Assembly: GCF_025567315.1 (NCBI RefSeq)
Contig: NZ_JAOQJE010000007.1
Location: 81,792 to 145,791, forward strand
Origin: Agathobaculum ammoniilyticum
GTDB lineage: Bacteria > Bacillota > Clostridia > Oscillospirales > Butyricicoccaceae
DNA length: 64,000 nucleotides
Direction: 5' to 3'
This document shows positions 51,108 to 58,979 of the stretch, in pieces (position 1 is the stretch's first letter; each line of letters starts with the position of its first letter). The notes beneath the pieces are model-generated. The model was not told the origin of the DNA, ran no database searches, and was given only the letters and a program-made list of their open reading frames with translations. The position numbers and the translations under genes were made by a program.

Positions 51108-51146
51108 CGGACGGGGGTGCGGCGTGTATCCCCGTCCGGTTTTTTT
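51108..51146 (+). terminator. secDF terminator
   Basis: CGGACGGGG (51108-51116), 13-nt loop, CCCCGTCCG (51130-51138), G, seven T. Confidence 0.88.
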
Positions 51147-51164
51147 GGAAAAGGAGGGACCCCC

Positions 51165-51956
51165 ATGCGTCTGGGCATTTCGACTGCGTGCTTCTATCCG
51201 CAGCCGGTCGAGGAGATACTGCCCATCCTGGCCGGACTGGGCGTGCATGCGGTTGAGGTTTTCTTTAATACGGAGAGCGAGTTCTCGCCGCGCTTTTATG
51301 AGCAGTTGGGCGCGCAGGCGCGTCAACTGGGGCTGGATATCGTGTCTGTCCACCCCTACACCTCGCTGATGGAGGGGCTGCTCCTGTTCTCCGATTACCA
51401 GCGCCGCACAGAGGACGGGCTGATGCAGTACCAGCGCTATCTGGAATGCGCGGCGGCGCTGGGCGCGCGCTTTTTCACCTTCCACGGGGAGCGCGATATG
51501 GGGCATGCGGACGATCCGGCACGCTGGGCGCGCAAGTGCGAGGTATACCGCCGGCTGTGCGGGCTCGCAGCCTCCTGCGGCGTGACGCTCGCGCAGGAGA
51601 ATGTGGCGTGGTGCCGTTCGCGCGACCCCGCATTCCTGAGCGCCCTGTACCGCGACGTTCCCGCGCTGCGGTACACGCTCGACATCAAGCAGGCGCACCG
51701 CGCCGGCCGTCACCCGAGGGAATTCATCGATGCAGTGGGGGAACGGCTGGTAAACATCCATATCAACGATTTCTCAGCCGAGCAGAGCTGCCTGCTGCCC
51801 GGGGCGGGAACGATGGATTACGCGGACTTTTTCTCACGCCTGCGCGCAGCCGGCTACAGCGGGCATGCGTTGATCGAGGTATACCGCTCGAATTTCACGG
51901 GACCGGACGACCTGGCGCGCGCCGTGAGCGTGCTTTCCCGCTTTTTGACGGTTTGA
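51165..51956 (+). CDS. Sugar phosphate isomerase/epimerase family protein
   Basis: A 263-residue TIM-barrel of the xylose isomerase-like AP endonuclease 2 superfamily. Metal-binding residues fit HG/E in FTFHGERDMGHA, QENVAW, DIKQAHRAG, HINDFS and ALIEVYRSNF. The substrate could be a sugar, inositol derivative or hydroxypyruvate. ATG 51165 follows AAGGAGGG; no clear promoter between the secDF terminator and this gene. Confidence 0.82.
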   Translation: MRLGISTACFYPQPVEEILPILAGLGVHAVEVFFNTESEFSPRFYEQLGAQARQLGLDIVSVHPYTSLMEGLLLFSDYQRRTEDGLMQYQRYLECAAALGARFFTFHGERDMGHADDPARWARKCEVYRRLCGLAASCGVTLAQENVAWCRSRDPAFLSALYRDVPALRYTLDIKQAHRAGRHPREFIDAVGERLVNIHINDFSAEQSCLLPGAGTMDYADFFSRLRAAGYSGHALIEVYRSNFTGPDDLARAVSVLSRFLTV

Positions 51957-51979
51957 CGGGGTAAATGCGCCCGCTATGG

Positions 51980-52009
51980 TTGACTTTTTTATACAAGGGG
52001 TGGTATAAT
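51980..52009 (+). promoter_or_regulatory. Promoter of nrdR
   Basis: TTGACT (51980-51985), 18-bp spacer, TATAAT (52004-52009). Confidence 0.8.
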
Positions 52010-52055
52010 AACCACAAATGATTCACATTTTATAGGATTGCGAGGGTGAAGCCCG

Positions 52056-52511
52056 ATGAAATGTCCGTTTTGCGGCTATGAGGACAGCAAGGTAGTCGAT
52101 TCGCGGCCGACCGACGAGGGGACGAGTATCCGCCGTCGGCGCGAATGTCTCAAATGCCTCAAGCGTTTTACCACCTACGAAACGGTCGAGCGCATGCCGC
52201 TCATGCTGGTCAAGCGGGACGGTACCCGACAGGCCTACGACCGCCAGAAGCTGTTGAACGGGCTGATGAAGGCCTGCGAAAAGCGGCCGGTTTCGCTCAT
52301 GCAGCTCGAGCAGATCGTGGATAATGTGGAGCAGAAGGTGTTCGGCTCGCTCGAGAGTGAGGTATCCAGCAAGGTCATCGGAGAATTGGTCATGGAGCAG
52401 CTCCGCAAGGTGGACGAGGTGGCCTATGTGCGCTTTGCCTCGGTCTACCGCCAGTTCAAAGATATCAATACGTTCATGGAAGAGCTTAATACTTTGATTA
52501 AAGATAAATAA
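52056..52511 (+). CDS. nrdR: Transcriptional repressor NrdR
   Basis: A 151-residue nucleotide-sensing repressor of ribonucleotide reductase genes. Zinc ribbon Cys3/Cys6/Cys31/Cys34, then an ATP-cone (about 46-136: LMLVKRDGTRQAYDRQKLL). Standard length. It is the last host gene before foreign DNA; no NrdR box pair was seen nearby, so targets are elsewhere. Confidence 0.95.
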   Translation: MKCPFCGYEDSKVVDSRPTDEGTSIRRRRECLKCLKRFTTYETVERMPLMLVKRDGTRQAYDRQKLLNGLMKACEKRPVSLMQLEQIVDNVEQKVFGSLESEVSSKVIGELVMEQLRKVDEVAYVRFASVYRQFKDINTFMEELNTLIKDK

Positions 52512-52567
52512 AAATGAGCCCCTCCCCGCCAAAACACCCCCAACGTCTCACCAAAGTAACCAATCAG

Positions 52568-52603
52568 GACCCAAGGTACGGAAACGTGCTTTGGGTCTTT
52601 TTT
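52568..52603 (+). terminator. nrdR terminator
   Basis: GACCCAAGGTACG (52568-52580), loop GAAA, CGTGCTTTGGGTC (52585-52597), six T. Thirteen pairs with two G-U. Confidence 0.85.
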
Positions 52604-52928
52604 GTTCAGAAATGAGCGGAAATTGGCGGGAGATCGGTTTTTGATGTTCGGAATGGAACGGAAATAAAATGATTCGGAAAAATGTCCTCGGATGAAATCT
52701 GTCCGAATTTCGTGGGATGTTCGGGCGGCTTTCGGCGGGAGGATAACAGGGCGTTTCAGGATAATTCCTATTAAACGGAGATTTTGCAATTGATGCAGAA
52801 AAGGAGGAAAACGGTTTTCGGAACAATACGGTGATGAAAATGTGTGTATTGATAAGAAAATACGCAAAAAGTTACTGTATGAGGAGGAAAACAGAGCGCG
52901 CAAAATCAAAGGGTAATAGGGCTGCATT
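52604..52928 (+). other. Left-end region of the transposon with TTCGG repeats
   Basis: The 325 gene-free bases contain TTCGG at 52647, 52673, 52720, 52731 and 52817, several within longer similar strings (TTCGGAATGG, TTCGGAAAAATG, TTCGGAACAA). Repeated short sites near the end are what TnsB-type transposases bind. The match is by eye; spacing is irregular. Confidence 0.4.
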
Positions 52929-53405
52929 ATGCCGAGAATTTGCAGGGAAACTGCAAAAATTGAGCATAATTGGACGGCTAAAAATGATTATCCGAAAGCG
53001 AGATGCGTAAAAATGAAAAAATACGGCAGAAAGACACGGGATATTGTGTTCTTCAGCGCGAAGAACCAAACGACACTCTGTGTACATACTCCGCAGGCGA
53101 GACGTTATGCAAAGCTGCTGGAGGAGGACACGAGGATACGCAGCTATGAAGTAAATCATCCATTGGATGCAGCATGGATCGCGAGGATCGACCGTGTCGG
53201 GATAAGAGGCGCCTATCTGCAGACCCAATGGACAACGGACTTTGTGATCACAGATCAGGATGGAGGAGAAGCGGTCCGGGAGATCGTGACAGCGGATCTG
53301 CTGGGAAAACATGCGGAAATCGAGAAACTGGAGCTTTCACACCGCTACTGGAAAGCCAGAGGCGTAGAGGACTGGCGGCTTGTCCTGACAGGGGAGGCGG
53401 AATAG
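52929..53405 (+). CDS. tnsA: TnsA-like endonuclease N-terminal domain, active site apparently lost
   Basis: A protein of up to 158 residues (Met at 53013 would give 130). Similarity to TnsA lies in TQWTTDFVITDQDGG (Asp104 at the catalytic Asp position) and IEKLELSHRYWKARGVEDW. By eye the other catalytic positions differ: the Glu position reads Ala57 in TPQARRY, and the QxK pair reads Glu118-x-Val120. The C-terminal TnsC-binding domain is absent. If the alignment is right, 5'-strand cleavage is lost; the protein may keep a structural role. Confidence 0.68.
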   Translation: MPRICRETAKIEHNWTAKNDYPKARCVKMKKYGRKTRDIVFFSAKNQTTLCVHTPQARRYAKLLEEDTRIRSYEVNHPLDAAWIARIDRVGIRGAYLQTQWTTDFVITDQDGGEAVREIVTADLLGKHAEIEKLELSHRYWKARGVEDWRLVLTGEAE

Positions 53406-53407
53406 CA

Positions 53408-55177
53408 ATGTATCTGGAGATCAACGGAAGCATCTATCGGCTGCTGATCGAACAGGAACAGGGCGGCTGGCTGATCCCATATGAAACGCCCGGCGCACCG
53501 GTTTTCCTGACGCGCGCAGGATGGGGGAAGCGGGTTGCTGTACCTGCTGAACCCGACGGCCCGAGAACCAAAGCAGAGCAGAAACGGCTGGATATGATCC
53601 GGCCATTGACAGAAGAACGTGCCTGTATTACAGATAAGATCCTGCGCCGCCGCATGGCAGTCCGGATCGCACAGGAGCACCATACCACATCAAGGCGTGT
53701 GCTGCGGCTGTACTATATTTTTCTGGCACATGGAACCATACAGCTGAAGCGAAAAGCCCTGAAGCCGAAGCGGGAAGAGCAGAAGAAGATATTTGCGGCG
53801 GCAATCGAACGTTATTACCTGTCAGCCAAGCGTCCCTCTCTGCGGGATGCATATGATTGTTTGCTGCTGGAACAGTATACGGATGAAGAAGGAAAGCTCT
53901 TGCCGGAATATCCGTCCTGGCACAGTTTCCGCCAGTATTATTACCGCAGTGGGATGCACAAAAAGAGCCATAAGATCATTGCGCGGGAGGGCTTGTCCGA
54001 CTATCAGCGCAATCACCGTCTGTTGGGCGGCTCAGCTCCTTTGTGGAAGGATCACCTCGGCAGCTATCAGATGGATGCAACACAGGCGGATATCTATCTG
54101 GTCAGCAGCTTTGACCGCTCACTGGTCATTGGGCGGCCGAATATTTATCTGGCAGTGGATACGGTAAGCGAACTGATTGCCGGGATCTATGTCGGTTTGG
54201 AAGCAGGAGAAAACGCAGTGATGGCGTGTCTGGCCAATGCAGCGGCGGACAAAGTCGAGATTTGTTCGAAATATGGTATCCATATGACACAGGAGCAGTG
54301 GCCGTCCAGCGGATTGCCTGCGGAGATCATCACAGATAAAGGAAGGGAATTTGAAAGCGCACGGGTTGGTGAGCTCTGCGTCCGTTATGGCATGGAGCGG
54401 GAAAGCCTGCCGCCGTTCCGTCCGGATCGGAAAAGCCTGGTGGAAAAAACGTTTGACCTGCTGCAAAGTCGATACAAGTCCCTGCTGCGAGGCAAGGGTG
54501 TGATAGAGCCGGATGCACAGGAGCGGTGGTCGACAGACTATCGCAGCCAGGCGGTATTGACACTTGAGGAGTACACGGAACTGCTGCTCCGGATCATTTT
54601 ATATTTGAACAACCGGCCGCTGAAAAATTATCCGGCATCAACGGAGATGCTGCAGCAGCAGGTTCCGATGACGCCGGCAGGAATTTGGAGATGGATGCAG
54701 GAAAACGGACGCTCCGACTTGCTGGAGGTGGAGAAAGAGGAGATCTACTGTCTGGCACTGCCACGGAAGGAGGCCAGGGTTACCAGACGTGGTGTGGAAT
54801 GGGATGGGTTTGTCTATATAAACCCGGAATTGCGAAATTTACTGGAACAGCTGCGAGGGCAGAAGGTGACCGTTGCTTTTGATGCGCAAAACACTGCAAA
54901 AGCGTATTTGCTGTATGAATGTGGTTATCTTCCTTTGGCATTGGCGCAGAGCTGCAGTTGTTATACCGGTATGGCGGCTTCTGAGGCACAGCTGTACCGG
55001 AAGCATGCACAAGAAACGATCCATATGCTCGATAAACAGGATGTGCAGGCACGGATCGAACTGTTGAGAAGTACTAAAGAGCTCATCCGGCAGGCGGAAA
55101 ACGGAGGTATGAAGCGCAGGCAATCCGGCAGTGAGATCTCAGCCAACAGAGAAACTGAGAGGAGGAAACGCACATGA
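53408..55177 (+). CDS. tnsB: TnsB/TniA-family DDE transposase
   Basis: A 589-residue transposase of the Mu/TnsB group that joins 3' ends to target DNA. Helix-turn-helix region about 70-130, catalytic Asp223 (YQMDATQAD), Asp310 (IITDKGREF) and Glu346 (KSLVEKTFD) with the usual 35-residue gap, and a Mu-type C-terminal beta barrel (about 440-510). ATG 53408 lies 2 bp after the TnsA-like stop, behind GGGGAGG. The end overlaps tnsC by 4 bp. Confidence 0.92.
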   Translation: MYLEINGSIYRLLIEQEQGGWLIPYETPGAPVFLTRAGWGKRVAVPAEPDGPRTKAEQKRLDMIRPLTEERACITDKILRRRMAVRIAQEHHTTSRRVLRLYYIFLAHGTIQLKRKALKPKREEQKKIFAAAIERYYLSAKRPSLRDAYDCLLLEQYTDEEGKLLPEYPSWHSFRQYYYRSGMHKKSHKIIAREGLSDYQRNHRLLGGSAPLWKDHLGSYQMDATQADIYLVSSFDRSLVIGRPNIYLAVDTVSELIAGIYVGLEAGENAVMACLANAAADKVEICSKYGIHMTQEQWPSSGLPAEIITDKGREFESARVGELCVRYGMERESLPPFRPDRKSLVEKTFDLLQSRYKSLLRGKGVIEPDAQERWSTDYRSQAVLTLEEYTELLLRIILYLNNRPLKNYPASTEMLQQQVPMTPAGIWRWMQENGRSDLLEVEKEEIYCLALPRKEARVTRRGVEWDGFVYINPELRNLLEQLRGQKVTVAFDAQNTAKAYLLYECGYLPLALAQSCSCYTGMAASEAQLYRKHAQETIHMLDKQDVQARIELLRSTKELIRQAENGGMKRRQSGSEISANRETERRKRT

Positions 55178-56487
55178 GTATGCGGAGCCAGATGACCGGA
55201 AATCCCTTTTTGGAGTCGGTGCCGGAGCAGATGGATCGGGAGACATTTTTCCGCAGGATATACGGGAGACCTCCGTTCCCGCCGGACATGGCAGATATCA
55301 CACAGCAGGAGAGACATGTTTGCCTGTCATACTTATCCGGTCTGTACATTCCGATGGATTATCTCTATACCGTCTATGATATCCTGCTGCGTGCGATCCG
55401 TACGACCTATACGACCAAGACCATGCTGGATACGGTACGGCAGATGCAGGCGCTGCGGGATCATGGAAGTGCAGGCTTTGCCACACAGGCGCAGAGTGGT
55501 TCGCTGCTGGGCGTGCCGGGAATCGGTAAGACCTCTGCGGTGCGTCGATGTTTGTCTCTTCTGCCGCAGTGCATCACGCATACGGAATACAAGGGGAAAC
55601 CTTTTTATAAAAAGCAGATTCTGTACCTTTTTGTCGAGTGCCCGGCAGACTGTTCGATCAAGACGCTGGCGTACAGCATGATTGCGGCAGTGGATCGGGC
55701 GATCGGGTCGGAATACTTCCGGATTGCAGCAAGACAGAGCAGGTTATCTGCCAGCGCGTTGGTGACACAGGTCAAGATCATCTGCCTCAACCACGGGATC
55801 GGACTGATCGTGGTGGATGAACTGCAGAACGTGATCTCCACAGCAGAGAAGAACCGGCAGATAAAGCCGCTGGTCAAATTCCTTGTGGAGCTGGTCAACG
55901 ATACCTGCACCAGCCTGTACTTTGTGGGCACTTCAGAGGCGGATCAGCTGTTCAGCCAGCAAGAGCACTTAAAACGAAGGACAAGGGGGCTTCGTCTGCT
56001 TCCGCTCAAACCGGATGCAGCATATCGGACCTTTCTGGAACAGGTGTGGCAGTACCAGGTGACGCCCGGCAGGATGGTGCTGACCGATGCGGCGGCGAAT
56101 CGGATCTATGATCATTCGGGTGGCATCCCGGCCTATATCCTTCAGATTTTTCAGGAGTCGCAGGCGCAGGCACTGACGCAGGGGAAGCACTGTATGGATG
56201 AGCAGGATATCAAACAGGCGATCGAGTTGCTGTCGCTCAGTGTGCCGAAGCGGTATGCCGCCGGTACATCACTTTCGGACTTTTCTGTCCCGGTGATAGA
56301 AGAACAGGGGCTGTTGGATACAGACACAGCAGAGGCGGAAGTCAACCGGATGTACGCCAAACCCAGAGGGCGGAAAGCAAAAGCACGCAGCGCAGACGAT
56401 TTGCTGGAGCTGTGGAAGCGAACCGGACGGGCGGATGCTTTTTGTGAGCTCCTGATCGACTGCGGGCTGGCGGAAAGGATGGTTTGA
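55174..56487 (+). CDS. tnsC: TnsC/TniB-family AAA ATPase
   Basis: A 437-residue ATPase that links target selection to the transposase. Walker A GVPGIGKTS (113-121), Walker B GLIVVDELQN (210-219), sensor 1 LYFVGTSEAD. An N-terminal segment and a long C-terminal helical tail suit contacts with TniQ and TnsB. ATGA overlap upstream; its stop is immediately followed by the tniQ ATG. Confidence 0.9.
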   Translation: MSMRSQMTGNPFLESVPEQMDRETFFRRIYGRPPFPPDMADITQQERHVCLSYLSGLYIPMDYLYTVYDILLRAIRTTYTTKTMLDTVRQMQALRDHGSAGFATQAQSGSLLGVPGIGKTSAVRRCLSLLPQCITHTEYKGKPFYKKQILYLFVECPADCSIKTLAYSMIAAVDRAIGSEYFRIAARQSRLSASALVTQVKIICLNHGIGLIVVDELQNVISTAEKNRQIKPLVKFLVELVNDTCTSLYFVGTSEADQLFSQQEHLKRRTRGLRLLPLKPDAAYRTFLEQVWQYQVTPGRMVLTDAAANRIYDHSGGIPAYILQIFQESQAQALTQGKHCMDEQDIKQAIELLSLSVPKRYAAGTSLSDFSVPVIEEQGLLDTDTAEAEVNRMYAKPRGRKAKARSADDLLELWKRTGRADAFCELLIDCGLAERMV

Positions 56488-57741
56488 ATGGTCGGGTTCT
56501 TTCCTTCTCTGTATCCGGATGAATTATGGTACAGTGCGATCGTCCGTTTCCATGTGCACTCCGGTATGGCGTATTGGACAGATACCCTTTCGCTGTTGTT
56601 TCCTAATCAGACGAGTTATCCCAAGGTTGGGGATATGATGCCGAACGAGACCATGCAGCAAATCGTAAGACAGCTTCCGGAAGGGGCGCTTGATCTGCGG
56701 GATCTCGCCCTGCACCATTCACTGTTCCCGTTCCGGCTGCGGTTTCTCCCGACACAGAAAAAGCAGGACTATCTGGAGCGTTTTTGCAAAGGGGAGGATA
56801 TCCAGCCGCATCTGCTGTCCATCACTAAAAAACTGCGGGAGCATCCGCTTCGTTACTGCCCGATGTGTGCACAGGAGGACCGCGAAACATCCGGAGAGGC
56901 ATATTGGCATGTATCCCATCAGATCCCGCTGATGCCGCTCTGTCCCAGACATGGGTGCAGGCTGAAAGCAGCCGGGCAGAAGACGACTATGCCGCTGAGC
57001 AGGCAACTGGTCCAGATCCCCGCGGTAAGTGAACCAATCAATAGGGAGGCTGAACCGTGGGAAAAGTCCCTGACCGAATTGCTGAACCGATGGTATACGA
57101 TGCCCTTTGCAGCAGAGCCAAATCGGAGCACAGATAATCTGAACCGGGCGGCAGAAAACAATGGTCTGTTGGCACCGGGCAGTGTGCGGCGCTTGTCATG
57201 GGATACGGAGCGGTTGTATCAAAAGCTGGTTGAACGATTCGGCGCAGCTGTTGTAGCTGAGGCTTTCGGGCAACGGATCACATCTGCACATATCCGCAGG
57301 CTGCGCAATATGGAAATCAGCACACCGGAGGAATATGCGCTTCTTTCGATCCTGCTTGGGTTGGGACCGGATGCGCTGTTTGGGGGGCAGGAGATCCCGA
57401 TTGCGCTTCGAGACCGGATGCAGGAGCTGGCAGACGCCGGACGGCTGTTCACCAAGCAAGGTGTTGCCGCAGATCTGGGAATCCGTACAGAACAAGTGAT
57501 GCCATATGCCAAGCGCTTTAGCATCAACCCGTTCTGGGTGCAGAGCGGGAAGCGTAAACCGGAGGCGGAACGGCAGGGGTATACGGTAACGATCCATCTA
57601 TCGCGGGAGGAGAAGCATATGCTGGATTGCTATATGGCGGAACATAACATGCAGGCATACAGCCATGCACTGCGGTATTGTATGTATAAAGAACTCCGGA
57701 CGTGGCATCGGTCGGGAGGGAGGCAGACACATGGGAAATGA
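56488..57741 (+). CDS. tniQ: TniQ/TnsD-family target-selection protein
   Basis: A 417-residue protein. TniQ zinc-finger domain: YCPMCAQED, HVSHQIPLMPLCPRHGC (about residues 127-160). A C-terminal extension (about 200-417) with helix-turn-helix-like segments (FTKQGVAADLGIRTEQV) makes it longer than a minimal TniQ and TnsD-like, so sequence-specific targeting is plausible. Its location next to nrdR is consistent with a site there. Overlaps the resolvase gene by 11 bp. Confidence 0.86.
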   Translation: MVGFFPSLYPDELWYSAIVRFHVHSGMAYWTDTLSLLFPNQTSYPKVGDMMPNETMQQIVRQLPEGALDLRDLALHHSLFPFRLRFLPTQKKQDYLERFCKGEDIQPHLLSITKKLREHPLRYCPMCAQEDRETSGEAYWHVSHQIPLMPLCPRHGCRLKAAGQKTTMPLSRQLVQIPAVSEPINREAEPWEKSLTELLNRWYTMPFAAEPNRSTDNLNRAAENNGLLAPGSVRRLSWDTERLYQKLVERFGAAVVAEAFGQRITSAHIRRLRNMEISTPEEYALLSILLGLGPDALFGGQEIPIALRDRMQELADAGRLFTKQGVAADLGIRTEQVMPYAKRFSINPFWVQSGKRKPEAERQGYTVTIHLSREEKHMLDCYMAEHNMQAYSHALRYCMYKELRTWHRSGGRQTHGK

Positions 57742-58345
57742 GAAAAACAATATCACGCACGGCTATGCCCGCTGCTCGACCAGCGAAGAGAAGCAGGACA
57801 TAGACCGTCAGGTGCGGGAACTCAAAGCTGCCGGAGCGCAGAAGATCTGGCTGGAATACGAGCACGGAGACGCTGCCAACAAAGAGCAACAGGCATTGAT
57901 GCTGGAAACCGCCAAGCCGGGCGATACCATCATTACGTTGGAGGTACCCCGTCTTGCCCGCAGCGTCAAGCAGCTCTGCGATATTATTGATATTGTGCGG
58001 GACAAGCATCTGCGGCTGATCATACAGGGCAGTATCACGATGGACTGCCGCACCGATCATCCGGATCCGATGACCGAGGCGTTTTTGCAGATTGCCGGTG
58101 TGTTTGCACAGCTGGAACTCGCCATGATCAGAGCCAGAGTAAAATCCGGCATGGAGAATGCCAGAGCCAAGGGCAAGCATATTGGCCGGCCGGAAACAAC
58201 GCTGGATTCCATCCCGGACAAATTCATGCGGTATTATGCTTTGTATCGGGCGCAAAATTTATCCGTCGCAGAACTCGCACGGCTTGCCGGGGTGAGCAGG
58301 CCGACGGTGTATAAGTACATTCAGTTGATCGAAAAACGAATTTAA
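57731..58345 (+). CDS. Serine recombinase (resolvase, TniR-like)
   Basis: A 204-residue small serine recombinase. Catalytic Ser16 (GYARCSTSEEKQD), LEVPRLARSVKQL with the active-site arginines, and a C-terminal helix-turn-helix VAELARLAGVSRPTVYKYI. In Tn5053-type elements the resolvase separates cointegrates. ATG 57731 lies inside the tniQ 3' end. The res site should be near: 58346-58700 is the place to look. Confidence 0.9.
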   Translation: MGNEKNNITHGYARCSTSEEKQDIDRQVRELKAAGAQKIWLEYEHGDAANKEQQALMLETAKPGDTIITLEVPRLARSVKQLCDIIDIVRDKHLRLIIQGSITMDCRTDHPDPMTEAFLQIAGVFAQLELAMIRARVKSGMENARAKGKHIGRPETTLDSIPDKFMRYYALYRAQNLSVAELARLAGVSRPTVYKYIQLIEKRI

Positions 58346-58510
58346 TAATTGCAAGAAATTAGATATAATAGCCATACGAGATGTCTGTTCAGTAGAGCAG
58401 ACAGCCTTTGGCCTTTGTCCATTGAATTGTCAGTACTGTTTATCTAATCGGCTGATGTGCATCGAAAAGTCCAAGTGAACACAGTAAGCACAGGGGAGAG
58501 GGGGTGTAGT

Positions 58511-58678
58511 GTGTGTAGGATGTGTGGGGGGATAATTATTTTTCTAATTTTTTTATTCATTCCTGTTATTTTTCTATAAACAATAAGATAGTAGTACTAC
58601 ACATCCTACACACCCCCGTGAAAACGATGTAAACTACAAACAAGATCAGCTAATAGTGCTACACATCCTACACACCCC
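58511..58678. repeat. Three copies of a 15-bp repeat (iteron-like)
   Basis: ACACATCCTACACAC occurs inverted at 58511-58525 and direct within CTACACATCCTACACACCCC at 58597-58616 and 58659-58678, the direct copies 62 bp apart. They lie beside a phage/plasmid-type primase gene, as origin iterons often do. Confidence 0.6.
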
Positions 58679-58714
58679 ACACCCTAAAATGGTGTATACG
58701 GTAGCACTATTAGC
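58649..58714. repeat. 14-bp perfect inverted repeat
   Basis: GCTAATAGTGCTAC (58649-58662) and GTAGCACTATTAGC (58701-58714), 38 bp apart, overlapping the third iteron-like copy. Confidence 0.65.
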
Positions 58715-58979
58715 AAATCCCTCCCCCCCTGTGAAAACAGTGTATAACCCCGAAGAAGATCCTAAAGGCACAATGTTTTTGTTGGTTTCATTCACTATTT
58801 GATAAATTTGGTACCTGTTATCTGAATTTATCATTATTATCGGAGGAAGCTAAAACAGGGGCTTGACGAGATTGAAAAAACGGCTATCATAGTAGACAGA
58901 GGTTTCTACAATGCTGCAGTAGAAATGGCTCTACATATACAGGTAGGGGATCGCAGAGCGACCCCCTACATAGGAGTTA

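Larger units (their letters stand above)
52603..58345 (+). mobile_element. Tn7/Tn5053-like transposition module
   Basis: Five tightly packed plus-strand genes in the order tnsA-like, tnsB, tnsC, tniQ, serine resolvase, starting about 325 bp after the nrdR terminator. Base composition and codon use are visibly less GC-rich than the host genes. The left end probably lies between 52603 (a TGTTCAG after the T-run) and about 52650. The right end is not located; it may lie near 58480 or beyond the AT-rich cargo. No target-site duplication could be confirmed. Confidence 0.8.
58346..58979. other. Gene-free, repeat-rich AT-rich region
   Basis: 634 bp between resolvase and primase. It holds GTCTG...CAGAC-type dyads near 58385-58405, three copies of a 15-mer, a 14-bp inverted repeat, GTGAAAAC repeated at 58617 and 58733, and a hairpin GTAGGGG (58943-58949)/CCCCTAC near 58969 just past the primase stop. 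A short plus-strand frame near 58862-58980 (EKTAIIVDRGFYNAA) faintly resembles a transposase fragment but has no start. Candidate roles: res site, replication origin, transposon end. Confidence 0.5.

Noticed and set aside
53013..53405. Shorter start for the TnsA-like gene
   Set aside because: Possible, but neither start has a strong ribosome site; the longer frame is reported and the alternative noted.
52603..58484. TGTTCA (52603) and TGAACA (about 58478) as terminal inverted repeats of the transposon
   Set aside because: Only six bases match and the flanking five bases (TTTTT versus CAGTA) are not a target duplication.
58500..58740. CRISPR-like repeats
   Set aside because: Only three copies, one inverted, spacing irregular, no cas genes; iterons or recombination sites fit better.
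58646..58834. 62-codon minus-strand frame in the repeat region
   Set aside because: No ribosome site, passes through the inverted repeats, no recognisable motif.
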